Shown one piece after another: positions 25,946-35,123 of a DNA stretch of 64,000 nucleotides (position 1 is the stretch's first letter; the number at the start of each line of letters is the position of its first letter). The notes below the pieces were generated by a model. The model was given only the letters and a program-made list of their open reading frames with translations, did no database searches and had not been told where the DNA came from. The position numbers and the translations under genes were made by a program. The DNA lies in the NCBI RefSeq assembly GCF_000800015.1, contig NZ_JUGR01000001.1, positions 1,860,001 to 1,924,000 of the forward strand. The letters run 5' to 3'. This stretch comes from Terriglobus sp. TAA 43 (GTDB taxonomy: Bacteria > Acidobacteriota > Terriglobia > Terriglobales > Acidobacteriaceae).

Positions 25946-28744
25946 ATGGCCGGGTTGTGGCAGGCAAGAAACTGGAGTGAGCGGCTTGCCGAGTTGCAGG
26001 CCACTGAGACGGAGCTAAAAGAGGCTCCGCTGCGTCGTGACGTGCGTTCGCTGGGCACCCTGCTGGGCGAAGTGCTGCGCGAACAGGTTGGCGACGACCT
26101 GTTTGAACAGGTGGAGACGCTGCGTCGTCTGGCCACGGAACGCCGCGAGGCAGAGTTCCAGGGCGACAGCGCCAGGGCGAAATCCGCCCTCCAGCAGGCG
26201 TTATTGCTGGTGCACCAGTTGCCGGTAGATCGCGCGTATCAACTCGCTCGCGCCTTTGGCTTTTATTTCGAACTCATCAATCTTGCAGAAACGAATCATC
26301 GCAAGCGCCGCCGCCTTGCCGGTGGATTGAACCCAGACGCAGAACCACAGCGTGGCAGCCTCCAGGGCACACTGCGCCGCATGCGCAAAGCGGGCTACAC
26401 CGCAGATGAAGCGCTCGCCTTCCTGAGCGAGATCTGCATCACACCCGTTTTCACGGCACACCCCACCGAAGTCGCGCGTCGTTCCGTCATCTCCAAGCGT
26501 CGCCGCATCGCCACACTGCTGGAAGAGCTCGATCAAATTCCGCAGACCGCAGAGGCCATTGCGCAGCGCGAAGATTCACTGCTCGCAGAGATCACCGGCC
26601 TGTGGCAGACAGACGATGTCCGTCTGCAGCGCCCCGCCGTGGCCGACGAAGTGCGCATGGGCCTGGACTACTTCCACGACAGCATCTTTGAAACGCTGCC
26701 CCTGCTCTACGGTGAAGTCGCGAATGCTCTTCGCCATGAATACGGACTCGATCTCGCGTTAACGGAACTACCTACACTGGTGAATTTCGGCTCATGGATT
26801 GGTGGCGACCGCGACGGCAATCCCTTCGTTACGCCTGAAGTGACGCAGGAAGCACTCGCCATGTCGCGCGAAGTCGTATGGGCGCACTATCGCAAACGCC
26901 TCATCGCGGCAGCGCAGCGGGTATCTTCTTCCACGCAGCAGGCCGCGGCAAATCCCGACTTGGAAGCAGCGGTCAACGAATACCTCTCGCAGATGCCCGG
27001 CGTATCAGCCGAGCTTCGCGAACGTTTTCTCTGCGAACATCTTCGCCTCATGCTGACGTGCATGATGCTGCGCATGGGCGACACCACCACCATCGTGCGC
27101 GAAGAGCATGAAGCACTTCCGCTCTATCGCAGCTCACAGGAATTCCTGCGCGACCTCCAACTCATCCGCAATTCGCTTGCGGACAATCGCGGCCTGCGCA
27201 TAGCCGAGGAGATCATCGATCCCTTGATCCTTGAGGCGCGCACCTACGGCCTTCATCTGCAGACGCTGGACATCCGTCAACACGCCAAGGTGCACTCTGC
27301 AGCAGTGAAAGAACTCAGCGCATGGTGCGAAAATGGCTCGCTTCCACCAGCGCCATCGCCCATGACCGCGGAGGTCATCGACACCTTCCGCACCGTCGCC
27401 GCGGTCAAGCACAATGACGATCCCATGAGCATCCGCCAATATGTCATCAGCGGCGCGACCTCTGCTGACGACGTGTTGAAGACACTGTGGCTCGCGCGCC
27501 TCGGTGGTGTGACCGCTGAAAAATCAGAGAACGATCCCGGCCTGCTCATCGCGCCACTTTTCGAGAGCATTGAAGACCTGGAAAATGCTCCAGACATCTG
27601 CCGTCAGTTGTGGACCAGCGAAGCCTATGCACCGTTGTTGGAAAGCTGGGGACGCAAGCAGGAAGTCATGCTGGGCTACTCCGACTCCAACAAGGACGGC
27701 GGCATGATTGCCTCCACATGGAGCATCTGGAAAGCACATCGCGCGCTCTATGACGTAGCACGCGAATGCAACGTGGATTTGCGCCTCTTTCACGGACGCG
27801 GCGGCACAGTAGGGCGCGGCGGTGGTCCAACGCATCGTGCCATCTACGCGCAACCGTTGAACAGCTTCAATGGCGAACTGCGCATCACCGAACAGGGTGA
27901 AGTACTCAACTTCAAGTACAGCGACGTGGTCCTCGCAGAACGCAGCCTGGAACTGATGATCGCCGCATCGCTCGACGCTTTGGCGCGCCCTGACAGCAAG
28001 GCTTGCGGCGGATGCAGCGCACACCTCACCGGCGTCGCGCTACCCGAGTGGGAACAGGCGATGGATTCCCTGTCCGCTTGGTCGTTCGAACAATACCGTC
28101 AGGACATCCTCGACAACCCGGACACCTTCGATTACTTCCAGCAGGCAACACCCGTTGCCGAACTGGAACATGCACGCATCGGCTCACGTCCGGCCAAGCG
28201 CACAGGTAAGCGTTCGCTTGCAGATCTCCGCGCTATCCCGTGGGTCTTCGGATGGATGCAGTCGCGTCACACCGTTCCCGCGTGGTACGGCGTGGGCTTT
28301 GCGCTGGAACGCTTCACACGCGAACACAGCGACGGCCTGGAACAACTGCAACGCATGATGAAGGAATTTCCTCTCTTCCTCGACATGATGCGCAACGTGG
28401 AATCAGCACTCGCGAAGAGCGACTTCGGCATCGCCGAACTCTACGCCTCATTGGTGCAGGATGAGGCACTTCGCGACCGTGTCTTTCCGATGTTGCAGGA
28501 GGAATTCGACCGGACACACGCGATGTTGTTGCTGATTACGCAGCAGTCCGACCTTCTATCAGGCAACCCCGTCCTCGCTCGTTCCATCCGTCTACGCAAT
28601 CCCTACGTGGATCCCATGAGCTGGATCCAGGTAGAGCTTCTACGCCGCAAACAGGCTGGCACAGACCAGCCAGAAGATGCATTGAATCGCGCCATTACCG
28701 GAACTATTAACGGTATCTCCGCAGGCTTGCGTAACACTGGCTGA
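25946..28744 (+). CDS. ppc: phosphoenolpyruvate carboxylase
   Basis: Fixes bicarbonate onto PEP to form oxaloacetate, replenishing the TCA cycle. The 932-residue length is typical. Catalytic sites are intact: the essential His in FTAHPTEVARR (about residue 171), GGDRDGNPFVT, GYSDSNKDGG with the active-site Lys, and the Gly-rich PEP-binding loop LFHGRGGTVGRGGGPTH (about residue 615). The C-terminal LRNTG is the conserved end that binds the aspartate effector pocket. The ATG at 25946 is preferred over an upstream TTG in the same frame because it is closer to the family N terminus. Confidence 0.97.
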   Translation: MAGLWQARNWSERLAELQATETELKEAPLRRDVRSLGTLLGEVLREQVGDDLFEQVETLRRLATERREAEFQGDSARAKSALQQALLLVHQLPVDRAYQLARAFGFYFELINLAETNHRKRRRLAGGLNPDAEPQRGSLQGTLRRMRKAGYTADEALAFLSEICITPVFTAHPTEVARRSVISKRRRIATLLEELDQIPQTAEAIAQREDSLLAEITGLWQTDDVRLQRPAVADEVRMGLDYFHDSIFETLPLLYGEVANALRHEYGLDLALTELPTLVNFGSWIGGDRDGNPFVTPEVTQEALAMSREVVWAHYRKRLIAAAQRVSSSTQQAAANPDLEAAVNEYLSQMPGVSAELRERFLCEHLRLMLTCMMLRMGDTTTIVREEHEALPLYRSSQEFLRDLQLIRNSLADNRGLRIAEEIIDPLILEARTYGLHLQTLDIRQHAKVHSAAVKELSAWCENGSLPPAPSPMTAEVIDTFRTVAAVKHNDDPMSIRQYVISGATSADDVLKTLWLARLGGVTAEKSENDPGLLIAPLFESIEDLENAPDICRQLWTSEAYAPLLESWGRKQEVMLGYSDSNKDGGMIASTWSIWKAHRALYDVARECNVDLRLFHGRGGTVGRGGGPTHRAIYAQPLNSFNGELRITEQGEVLNFKYSDVVLAERSLELMIAASLDALARPDSKACGGCSAHLTGVALPEWEQAMDSLSAWSFEQYRQDILDNPDTFDYFQQATPVAELEHARIGSRPAKRTGKRSLADLRAIPWVFGWMQSRHTVPAWYGVGFALERFTREHSDGLEQLQRMMKEFPLFLDMMRNVESALAKSDFGIAELYASLVQDEALRDRVFPMLQEEFDRTHAMLLLITQQSDLLSGNPVLARSIRLRNPYVDPMSWIQVELLRRKQAGTDQPEDALNRAITGTINGISAGLRNTG

Positions 28745-28763
28745 CATCTCCCACCTGGGAGAC
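28744..28763. repeat. short palindromic motif, copy 3
   Basis: ACATCTCCCACCTGGGAGAC begins at the last base of the ppc stop codon and contains the perfect 7-bp arms TCTCCCA/TGGGAGA with a 2-base centre. It is the best-formed of the three related motifs (2336, 4938, 28744). Confidence 0.4.
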
Positions 28764-28855
28764 ATGCCGGAATGCACATTAATACGGTGAAGCTGTTCAC
28801 AACTTATTAACCGACCAGCTGTGAGCGATAGACCGCCACGGCTCAGGAGGCCCGT

Positions 28856-29737
28856 GTGAATCGTATCCAGCGCTTCGGCCTGGTTTTCTGCTCTTCACTT
28901 CTTGTTCCCGTATTGAACATCGCGGCGCAAGGGTTCCCCACTCACTCTTTGATTCCCTCTATTTCCGCCAGTTCCAGCAGCCTGTCCTCCGCAGACACAC
29001 AAGACCAACAGAGCGGCACAATCCCGCCCGCCGAATTAAGAAACAAAGGCGGCTACATCCCCTCATCGGAGTTATGGAAGCATCCGGGCCTCGGCTTCGC
29101 GGTAGGCATCAACGGCATCGGACTGGAAATAGCTGAACCCATCGCGCAGCACTTCAATATTCGTGGGGGAGGCGGATACTTCCGCTTTGATGAATCCTTC
29201 ACCAGCGACGGCGCTCAGGTGGAAGCCGGTATGAAACTTGGTGGCGGCCACGTCAGCCTGGACTACTTCCCTTGGAGCACTCACGGCTTCTATATCAGCC
29301 CTCAAATGTACTTCGGCGTGCAGACGTCAGCAGATGTAACGGTAGTCGTGCCGCCAGGCCAGACCATCAGCCTCAGCGGCGGCGATTACGCCTCCAGCGC
29401 CACCGATCCACTTCATGGTTCAGCCACTGTGCGAGTACGCAATGTTGCCCCAGGCTTCACCATTGGCTACGGCAATCTCGCACCGCGTCGCCTCGGCTCT
29501 CACTGGTCCTTCCCGGTGGAACTTGGGTTCTATTACATCGGTCAACCAGATTTGGTCATCGACTTTTCTGGCACCGCTTGCGATCGATCCCAACCGCCCG
29601 CCATCGGTTGTCAGAAAGTAAATCAGGACATCGACTTCCAAAAAGATCTGGCCCGCTTCACCGCTCGCCAGAACCACAATCTGAGCTACGCATCCGTCTT
29701 CCCGGTTCTCTCTTTCGGGTTCGGGTATCGCTTCTAA
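28856..29737 (+). CDS. hypothetical outer-membrane beta-barrel protein
   Basis: Unrecognised 293-residue exported protein. The GTG start has AGGAGG 5 bases upstream and gives a signal peptide ending near NIAAQG. A Ser-rich low-complexity linker is followed by alternating hydrophobic/Gly strands (IRGGGGYFRFDESF, HVSLDYFPWSTHGFYISPQM, GFTIGYGNL). The protein ends YASVFPVLSFGFGYRF, with a C-terminal Phe as in outer-membrane barrels. Size suggests 8-12 strands. A single internal pair of Cys (TACDRSQPPAIGC) may form a loop disulfide. A terminator follows. Confidence 0.8.
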   Translation: MNRIQRFGLVFCSSLLVPVLNIAAQGFPTHSLIPSISASSSSLSSADTQDQQSGTIPPAELRNKGGYIPSSELWKHPGLGFAVGINGIGLEIAEPIAQHFNIRGGGGYFRFDESFTSDGAQVEAGMKLGGGHVSLDYFPWSTHGFYISPQMYFGVQTSADVTVVVPPGQTISLSGGDYASSATDPLHGSATVRVRNVAPGFTIGYGNLAPRRLGSHWSFPVELGFYYIGQPDLVIDFSGTACDRSQPPAIGCQKVNQDIDFQKDLARFTARQNHNLSYASVFPVLSFGFGYRF

Positions 29738-29757
29738 CAAAACTCTTTCGATCAACG

Positions 29758-29790
29758 AAAAGGGTTGCCGCGCGGCAGCCCTTTTATTCT
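29758..29790 (+). terminator. hairpin terminator after barrel protein
   Basis: AAAAGGGTTGCCG pairs with CGGCAGCCCTTTT around a 2-base loop, then ATTCT. It ends 7 bases before the gluQ start, so gluQ needs transcription through it or a promoter inside it. Confidence 0.7.
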
Positions 29791-29796
29791 GAATAC

Positions 29797-30645
29797 ATGA
29801 TCGGAACGCCCTATCGTGGCAGACTTGCGCCTTCGCCCACAGGGCTTCTGCATCTCGGCCACGCACGCACGTTTCTCATTGCCGCAGAACGTGCCGCAAA
29901 CGGAACGCTGATCCTGCGCAACGACGATCTGGATACACAGCGTTCCCGCTCCGAGTTCGTTCACGCCATGCTGGAAGACCTCGCATGGCTCGGCATCCGC
30001 TGGGCAGAAGGCCCACAGACAAACGGCGCGGAAACGGGCAGCCTCGGCCCATACGCCCAAAGCCAGCGCAGCTCCCTCTACACGGCAACCTTCCACCAAC
30101 TACACGAAGCCGGCTTCCTGTATCCCTGTGTCTGTTCCCGCAAAGACCTCCTATCGGCCCCGCACGCGCCCCACGCGGACGACGAAGACGAGCCGCTCTA
30201 CCCCGGCACCTGTCGCGAAAGAAACCTAGACTCAGACGAACCCGCCTCGTGGCGATTCCGTGTAACGGACGGCGAAGAAGTCAGCTTCCGCGACGCCCTG
30301 CTCGGCCCTCAAACCTTCATCGCCGGGCGTGACTTCGGGGACTTCGTCATCATGCGTCGCGACGGCGTTCCCAGCTACCAGCTCGCGTGCGTTGTCGACG
30401 ACGCAGCCATGCAGATCACCGAAGTCGTCCGCGGCCGTGACCTTCTCCGCTCCACCGCACGGCAGATCCTGCTCCTACGGGCCCTCGGCCATCCAATCCC
30501 GACCTACGCTCACGTAGAACTCATGCGCAACGAGCGTGGCGAACGCCTCGCCAAGCGCGACGACGCCCGCAGTCTCCGCTACCTGCGCGAATCCGGCCTG
30601 ACGCCTCAGGAAGTCCGAAAAATGGCTCTGGAAGAGATCGAATAA
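29797..30645 (+). CDS. gluQ: glutamyl-Q tRNA(Asp) synthetase
   Basis: A truncated glutamyl-tRNA synthetase paralogue that attaches glutamate to the queuosine base of tRNA-Asp. The 282-residue product has only the catalytic half: GRLAPSPTGLLHLGHARTFL with the HIGH-type motif, DDLDTQRSR, and zinc-finger cysteines in YPCVCSRKD and YPGTCRE. The degenerate KMSKS site is LAKRDDARSLR. No anticodon-binding domain follows, which separates it from GltX. The start is the first ATG in frame after the terminator. Confidence 0.92.
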   Translation: MIGTPYRGRLAPSPTGLLHLGHARTFLIAAERAANGTLILRNDDLDTQRSRSEFVHAMLEDLAWLGIRWAEGPQTNGAETGSLGPYAQSQRSSLYTATFHQLHEAGFLYPCVCSRKDLLSAPHAPHADDEDEPLYPGTCRERNLDSDEPASWRFRVTDGEEVSFRDALLGPQTFIAGRDFGDFVIMRRDGVPSYQLACVVDDAAMQITEVVRGRDLLRSTARQILLLRALGHPIPTYAHVELMRNERGERLAKRDDARSLRYLRESGLTPQEVRKMALEEIE

Positions 30646-30650
30646 CAGCA

Positions 30651-30678
30651 GAAAGGGCTACCCGAAGGTAGCCCTTTC
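30651..30678 (+). terminator. 12-bp tetraloop terminator after gluQ
   Basis: GAAAGGGCTACC pairs perfectly with GGTAGCCCTTTC around CGAA. It sits 5 bases after the gluQ stop and 10 bases from the 3' end of tRNA-Pro, so it may serve both converging transcripts. Confidence 0.8.
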
Positions 30679-30687
30679 ACAAAAAGA

Positions 30688-30764
30688 TGGTCGGGGAGAG
30701 AGGATTCGAACCTCCGACCCCCTGGTCCCGAACCAGGTGCTCTACCAGGCTGAGCCACTCCCCG
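30688..30764 (-). tRNA. tRNA-Pro (CGG)
   Basis: Read on the minus strand, the 77-base tRNA has acceptor CGGGGAG/CTCCCCG, D-loop TGGCTCAGCCTGGTAGAGC, anticodon loop TTCGGGA (anticodon CGG), T-arm GGTTCGAATCC and an encoded CCA. It decodes CCG. Confidence 0.96.
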
Positions 30765-30980
30765 ATGCAAGGTGGATCGGTTGGCACAAGGAGCCGAGGG
30801 GCCTGATCGCCTCAGCAGCCAACTTGCCTAGTGTAACAGAGTTTCGCCGCCGAAACGGGCTGCGGGACAAAAGGCGCAGGCGGGAATCCCCTCCCTTTTC
30901 AATTGCGTTGGAATGACCACGTTACTGCTTCTTCATACATCTTTTCCGTCGACGTTTACCGTGCCGGATATGATCGAGGC

Positions 30981-31379
30981 ATGACAAAGACAGCCATCTC
31001 TTCTCCCGACGCTCCCGCAGCCATTGGCCCATACTCTCAGGCGATCCGCTCGGGCGATCTTCTATTCGCGTCCGGACAGGTCGGCTTCGACCCCGCAACC
31101 GGCCTGGTCGTTGAGGGCGGAATGCCCGCGCAGATCGAACGCGTTCTTGCGAACATTGAAGCCCTGCTGACTGCTGCCGGACTTGGCTTTGCCGATGTCG
31201 TCAAGACCACCGTCTTCCTGAAGAACATGGAAGACTTCGCCATCATGAATGCAGCCTACGCCAAGCGCTTCGCTCCAGAGGGCGCCACTCCCCCGGCTCG
31301 TTCCACCATCGAAGTGGCCCGCCTGCCCAAGGACGCACTCGTAGAGATCGAAATCACTGCACGATTCCCAACAAACTAG
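30981..31379 (+). CDS. RidA family enamine/imine deaminase
   Basis: Hydrolyses reactive enamine/imine intermediates released by PLP enzymes to 2-keto acids plus ammonia. The 132-residue length is canonical. Signature residues are IGPYSQAI near the N terminus, LLFASGQVGFDP, and the substrate-binding Arg in PPARSTIEVARLPKDALVEIE. The ATG is preceded by GAGG. It stands in a small run with msrB on the same strand, 73 bases apart; both are protective housekeeping functions. Confidence 0.93.
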   Translation: MTKTAISSPDAPAAIGPYSQAIRSGDLLFASGQVGFDPATGLVVEGGMPAQIERVLANIEALLTAAGLGFADVVKTTVFLKNMEDFAIMNAAYAKRFAPEGATPPARSTIEVARLPKDALVEIEITARFPTN

Positions 31380-31452
31380 CGTCTGTGTCCGGGGGAGCCG
31401 CTATGGTTCGTGAGCACCCCCAACAGCGTCTAATACAACGGGAGAAAACCTC

Positions 31453-31890
31453 ATGACAGAAAATCTGAAAGCCGATGCCAACGTTTCTCGCGGCCCTCGC
31501 ATGCGGAAAACGGAAGCAGAGTGGCGGCAACTCCTGACCCCGGAACAGTTTCACGTTCTGCGCGAGAAGGGCACCGAACGCGCCTTCACCGGCGCACTCG
31601 TTGACAACCACAAAGACGGTATCTATCACTGCGGTGCCTGCGACGCTCCGCTCTTCAAGAGCGACACCAAGTTCGACAGCGGCTCCGGCTGGCCCAGCTT
31701 CTTTGAGCCGGTTTCGCCGGACGCCATTGAAGCGATTGAAGACAACAGCCACGGCATGCGTCGCGTGGAAGTCGTCTGCGCCAACTGCGGTTCTCACCTG
31801 GGACACGTCTTCCCAGACGGCCCCAACCCCACGGGCCTGCGCTACTGCATTAATTCTGCATCGCTGAACTTCGACGAGACGGCGAAATAA
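31453..31890 (+). CDS. msrB: peptide-methionine (R)-S-oxide reductase
   Basis: Repairs oxidised methionine (R-sulfoxide) in proteins. The 145-residue single-domain MsrB has the zinc-binding pairs CGAC and CANC, the [14 protein letters not shown] substrate loop, [16 protein letters not shown], and the catalytic Cys in [12 protein letters not shown]. There is no signal peptide, so it acts in the cytoplasm. No msrA is nearby. A ribosome site (CGGGAG) is seen upstream of the ATG, and a terminator follows. Confidence 0.96.
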   Translation: MTENLKADANVSRGPRMRKTEAEWRQLLTPEQFHVLREKGTERAFTGALVDNHKDGIYHCGACDAPLFKSDTKFDSGSGWPSFFEPVSPDAIEAIEDNSHGMRRVEVVCANCGSHLGHVFPDGPNPTGLRYCINSASLNFDETAK

Positions 31891-31911
31891 CTTGTCGCAA
31901 ATCGCAAAAGT

Positions 31912-31944
31912 AAAAAGGCCGGCAATCGCCGGCCTTTCGCTTTT
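31912..31944 (+). terminator. hairpin terminator after msrB
   Basis: AAAGGCCGGC pairs with GCCGGCCTTT around AATC and is followed by CGCTTTT. It also lies just beyond the stop of the convergent gene. Confidence 0.8.
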
Positions 31945-31950
31945 CCGTCA

Positions 31951-32325
31951 TCACGGACAGTGCCGTTTCATCAATCGCTTGCTCAGGGCCACCGTCTTGT
32001 CATCATCCGCGGGTTCCTGATCCTCGTCCGTCACGCGCCCAGTCCGCAGATGCACGGTGTACGTCCCAACTTCCTCCACGCTCCGCCCCGGCTGCCTCGC
32101 CGTCACGCGCACTCTCACCGTGTCGCCACCGGCTTCCACCACCGCAGGCGTCAGCGTTGCGTGCAGGTTGTCATGGAAAGCGCGAGCGTTCGGCGTAAAC
32201 ATCGCAAGCTGCTTCGCATCCGCCGTCGTCAGCACAGCCGGGCAGCCAAACGAGAACGCCGACATCGGCAACAACAGTGCAACTGCTCCGAAGCACCGCC
32301 CAGCACGATTGAAAAACACAGCCAT
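31951..32325 (-). CDS. hypothetical exported protein
   Basis: Unrecognised 124-residue protein with a signal peptide (hydrophobic core GAVALLLPMSAFSFG). The small mature domain shows HATLTPAVVEAGGDTVRVRV and TYTVHLRTGRVTDEDQEP, a two-strand pattern reminiscent of PepSY-like or small beta domains. It ends KRLMKRHCP. The mature protein has two Cys, one near the start and one near the end. The ATG overlaps the stop of the upstream DinB gene (TGATG), so the two are coupled. Confidence 0.7.
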   Translation of the reverse strand: MAVFFNRAGRCFGAVALLLPMSAFSFGCPAVLTTADAKQLAMFTPNARAFHDNLHATLTPAVVEAGGDTVRVRVTARQPGRSVEEVGTYTVHLRTGRVTDEDQEPADDDKTVALSKRLMKRHCP

Positions 32326-32798
32326 CAACGTCCAAACAGCTCCTTCAACCTGACAATGTGGTTGCGGTCGTGGCCCGCAATCATCTCCAGCAATTCCGAC
32401 AGCGGAAAAGTCCCGCGCTCCGGATGGGTCAACAGGTTCCCAAACTCTTCAGATGCAACCGTGTTCAAAACGGCCAGGTTCCACTCACGCAGCGTAAGAA
32501 ACGTCCGCAGGCTAAGCTCCGCCGAATACGCCGCATAGCGCTCGGCCCAAACATCCTGATCGAACGGAGCCACCGCAGCGCCCGGCTTTTCCAGAGTGTG
32601 GCGAATACGCCAAGCCCAAACCAGTTCGCAGTCCGCCAGATGAGCCAGGATCTCGCGCACACTCCATTTGCCGGGCGCAGTCGGCGCATCCATCTGTCCC
32701 GTCGTCATGCCGCTAAGCAGCGATTGCAACTCCGCAGGCGTGGACTTCATGATCTCCGCCGCGTCGCGGCCTTCCAGGTAACTCGCATAGGGGTTCAT
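32325..32798 (-). CDS. DinB family protein
   Basis: A 157-residue four-helix bundle of the DinB/YfiT superfamily, typically metal-binding thiol-dependent transferases or proteins of unknown role. Visible are the conserved GKWSVREILAHLADCELVW and a C-terminal MIAGHDRNHIVRLKEL. The three helix-located His (in AHLADCE, AGHDRNH) are the expected metal ligands. The start (MNPYASYLEG) is chosen as the first Met of the domain. It is divergent from the glycosyltransferase at 32832, with 33 bases between starts. Confidence 0.85.
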   Translation of the reverse strand: MNPYASYLEGRDAAEIMKSTPAELQSLLSGMTTGQMDAPTAPGKWSVREILAHLADCELVWAWRIRHTLEKPGAAVAPFDQDVWAERYAAYSAELSLRTFLTLREWNLAVLNTVASEEFGNLLTHPERGTFPLSELLEMIAGHDRNHIVRLKELFGR

Positions 32799-32831
32799 GC
32801 GAACACTGTATCGCGCGTTAAGGTAATTGAG

Positions 32832-34124
32832 GTGACTGAACTGCAATCCGAAGCCCAAGCCAATAACCGCCGCGCCCTCTGGCAGATCTTCACTGCCGCC
32901 TTCGTCGTGCGCGTGCTGTACATCCTGCTGGCCCACACCTTCAAAGTGCGCCCCAGCGACGACCACTTTGAATTCGGTTGGGAGATGGGACGCATCGGCC
33001 GCTCCCTCGCCACCGGCCACGGCTACAGCGATCCCTTCACCGGGCACACCGGCCCCACGGCATGGGTTCCACCCGGCTACACCCTGCTGGTTGGCGGCGT
33101 CTTCCGCATCTTCGGCGTGTACTCGAAACTCTCCGCCTTCGTCCTGCTCACGTTCAACTCCCTGCTGTCCGCGCTGACCGCCGTCTTCTGCTACGAGATC
33201 GGCTTGCGCTGCTTCAATCGCCGCGTCGCACTCTGGAGCGGCTGGCTCTGGGCGCTCTATCCCGCCGCCCTGCAATATGCCGTCCGCTGGATCTGGGAGA
33301 TGACCGCCACCACTTGCATCTTCACCGCGCTGCTCGTCCTCATGCTGCGTATGCGCGGCATCGGCGACAAAGAACGCTCTGAACCGACATGGCAACAGTG
33401 GGCCGCCTTCGGCCTTCTCTGGGGAATACTCGCCATGGTCAATCCATCGCCCCTGATCATGCTGCCGGTGACAGCCCTCTACATCCTGTTTGCTCCGCAA
33501 TGGCAAACCAAACGCCTTGCTCACGCAGCTCTAGCGGGCGTTCTCTTTCTCGCCGTCATCGCACCGTGGACCGCACGCAACTACGCCGTCTTCCATCGCT
33601 TCATTCCGCTGCGTGACAACTTCGGAGCAGAAAACTACTATGGCAATTCAGACTGGTCCACCGGCTTCCCGTGGGGCCGTACCGTGCCTCTGGAAAACCA
33701 CCAGATCCTCGCCGAGTACGCACGCATGGGCGAACCAGCATGGGCCGCCGACCGCGCCGCAAAGGCCAACGCGTGGATCAAAGCGCACCCCGCCCGCTTC
33801 ATGAGACTCAGCATAAAACGCGCATGGATGTACTGGATGGGCGTACCCAAAAGTGTGGAAGAAGCAGGCGTCCTCGAATACTTCCGCCTGATGAGCTTCC
33901 AGTTCCTCTCACTCTGCGGAATCCTCGGTGCAGTGCTCGCAGTATGGCGCAAGAAACCCGCGGCATGGGTCTTCCTGTCCGCATTCCTGCTGCTCCCACT
34001 GCCCTACTATCTGGTCACCGTGCAGGCCCGCTTCCGCCACACGCTGGAACCACTGATCTGCATCCTCGGTGTCTACCTCTTCCAATCCGCAGAACTACGC
34101 AACGAGACGGTAGACGATAATTGA
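32832..34124 (+). CDS. ArnT/PMT-like membrane glycosyltransferase
   Basis: A 430-residue polytopic membrane protein of the GT39/GT83-like (GT-C) type, which use polyprenyl-phosphate sugars on the periplasmic face. About nine hydrophobic segments are seen. The first extracytoplasmic loop holds acidic residues (RPSDDHFEFGWEMGRIGRSL), as in the catalytic Asp loop of the family, and PPGYTLLVGGVFRIFG follows. The GTG start has TAAGG 8 bases upstream. The acceptor may be lipid A or a polysaccharide, but that is inference. The open frame extends upstream antisense to dinB; that part is rejected. Confidence 0.8.
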   Translation: MTELQSEAQANNRRALWQIFTAAFVVRVLYILLAHTFKVRPSDDHFEFGWEMGRIGRSLATGHGYSDPFTGHTGPTAWVPPGYTLLVGGVFRIFGVYSKLSAFVLLTFNSLLSALTAVFCYEIGLRCFNRRVALWSGWLWALYPAALQYAVRWIWEMTATTCIFTALLVLMLRMRGIGDKERSEPTWQQWAAFGLLWGILAMVNPSPLIMLPVTALYILFAPQWQTKRLAHAALAGVLFLAVIAPWTARNYAVFHRFIPLRDNFGAENYYGNSDWSTGFPWGRTVPLENHQILAEYARMGEPAWAADRAAKANAWIKAHPARFMRLSIKRAWMYWMGVPKSVEEAGVLEYFRLMSFQFLSLCGILGAVLAVWRKKPAAWVFLSAFLLLPLPYYLVTVQARFRHTLEPLICILGVYLFQSAELRNETVDDN

Positions 34125-34148
34125 CACCATCGATTGACGATGAACATC

Positions 34149-34550
34149 TCATTGCGTTCGGAGCCGAGACCACACCTGGAAAGCGAATCCGACGGTCATG
34201 AGTTCAATTAAGCCCGCGATCAGCACGTAACCAAAATGGCCAAAAGGGAGCCTCCGGAAAATCAACCGCATCAGCAGAAAATGAAAGGCCAGCAAAACGC
34301 CAAAGTATGCGTAGGACTTTAGGGCACTAAACTCCTTCCAAATCTGCGACAGCGTGAACCCAGGACCGATGATTGTCCATGCTATTTGCGCTAGAACGGC
34401 GTAATGATCGCGGCTCCAGCCGGCAGCAAGTGAGCTCATGACTCCTACCGAAAACCAGATGCGGTAGGCGATATCCTTACCTCCGCCGGGGGACTCATGG
34501 TCGTTTAACAACTCCTCGTTCCGGATCTGCCATGCCACAGGAAAACCCAC
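34149..34550 (-). CDS. hypothetical four-TM membrane protein
   Basis: Unrecognised 133-residue protein with about four hydrophobic segments (IWFSVGVMSSLAAGW, YAVLAQIAWTIIGPGF, YAYFGVLLAFHFLLM, FGYVLIAGLIELMTVGFAF). The GTG start lies 5 bases after the GatB/YqeY stop, whose last codons carry the AAGGGG ribosome site, so translation is coupled. It has lower GC than its neighbours, which is a weak hint of a different origin. Confidence 0.65.
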   Translation of the reverse strand: MGFPVAWQIRNEELLNDHESPGGGKDIAYRIWFSVGVMSSLAAGWSRDHYAVLAQIAWTIIGPGFTLSQIWKEFSALKSYAYFGVLLAFHFLLMRLIFRRLPFGHFGYVLIAGLIELMTVGFAFQVWSRLRTQ

Positions 34551-34555
34551 CAGCG

Positions 34556-35026
34556 CTACCCCTTCGTCAGTTCTTCCTTCACGATCGAGCTCACCAGCTT
34601 GTTATCCACGTGCAAGCCATCGGCCATGATGCGTTGCTGCACCACGCGCATGGCAGGCCCCATATCCTTCGGCCCCGGCTTCGCACCGTCATTCGCCATG
34701 GTGTGTAGCGCACCCTGCACCACCGCGCGAATCTCTTCTTCGCTGGCAGTCTGCGGCATGTACGCTTCCAGCATCTTGATCTCGTCCTGCTCTTTTTGAG
34801 CCAACTCTGGACGATTGCCCTTGGCAAACTGCTCCGCAGCATCCTTCCGCTGCTTCACCATCGTCTGCAGCACGCCCAACTCTTCGGATTCCGTTAGCGC
34901 GCTGCGCTTGTCGATCTCCTTGCTTTTCAACGCGGACTTCACCATGCGCAGCGTCTCGGTGCGAAAGCTGTCCCGTGCTTTCATCGCTTCAATGATGTCT
35001 TTGCCGATCTTTTCTCCGATAGCCAT
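34556..35026 (-). CDS. GatB/YqeY domain-containing protein
   Basis: A 156-residue protein consisting only of the YqeY/GatB C-terminal helical domain that in amidotransferase GatB contacts tRNA. Conserved features are the ARDSFRTETLRMVKSALK helix, the EQDEIKMLEAYMPQ centre and a KDMGPAMRVVQQRI segment near the C terminus. Stand-alone YqeY proteins are common and often linked to primase or ribosomal S21 genes; neither is here. Its precise role is unknown, though tRNA interaction is inferred. Confidence 0.92.
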   Translation of the reverse strand: MAIGEKIGKDIIEAMKARDSFRTETLRMVKSALKSKEIDKRSALTESEELGVLQTMVKQRKDAAEQFAKGNRPELAQKEQDEIKMLEAYMPQTASEEEIRAVVQGALHTMANDGAKPGPKDMGPAMRVVQQRIMADGLHVDNKLVSSIVKEELTKG

Positions 35027-35123
35027 CGTCCCAAACCTTCTTTCAGCTAGAGTTTACCGCTGATAGGACAAGAAATCGCTGCCTTGCGAACCCGCCGCCC
35101 CGCCGACTCGATAAACTAGAAGC

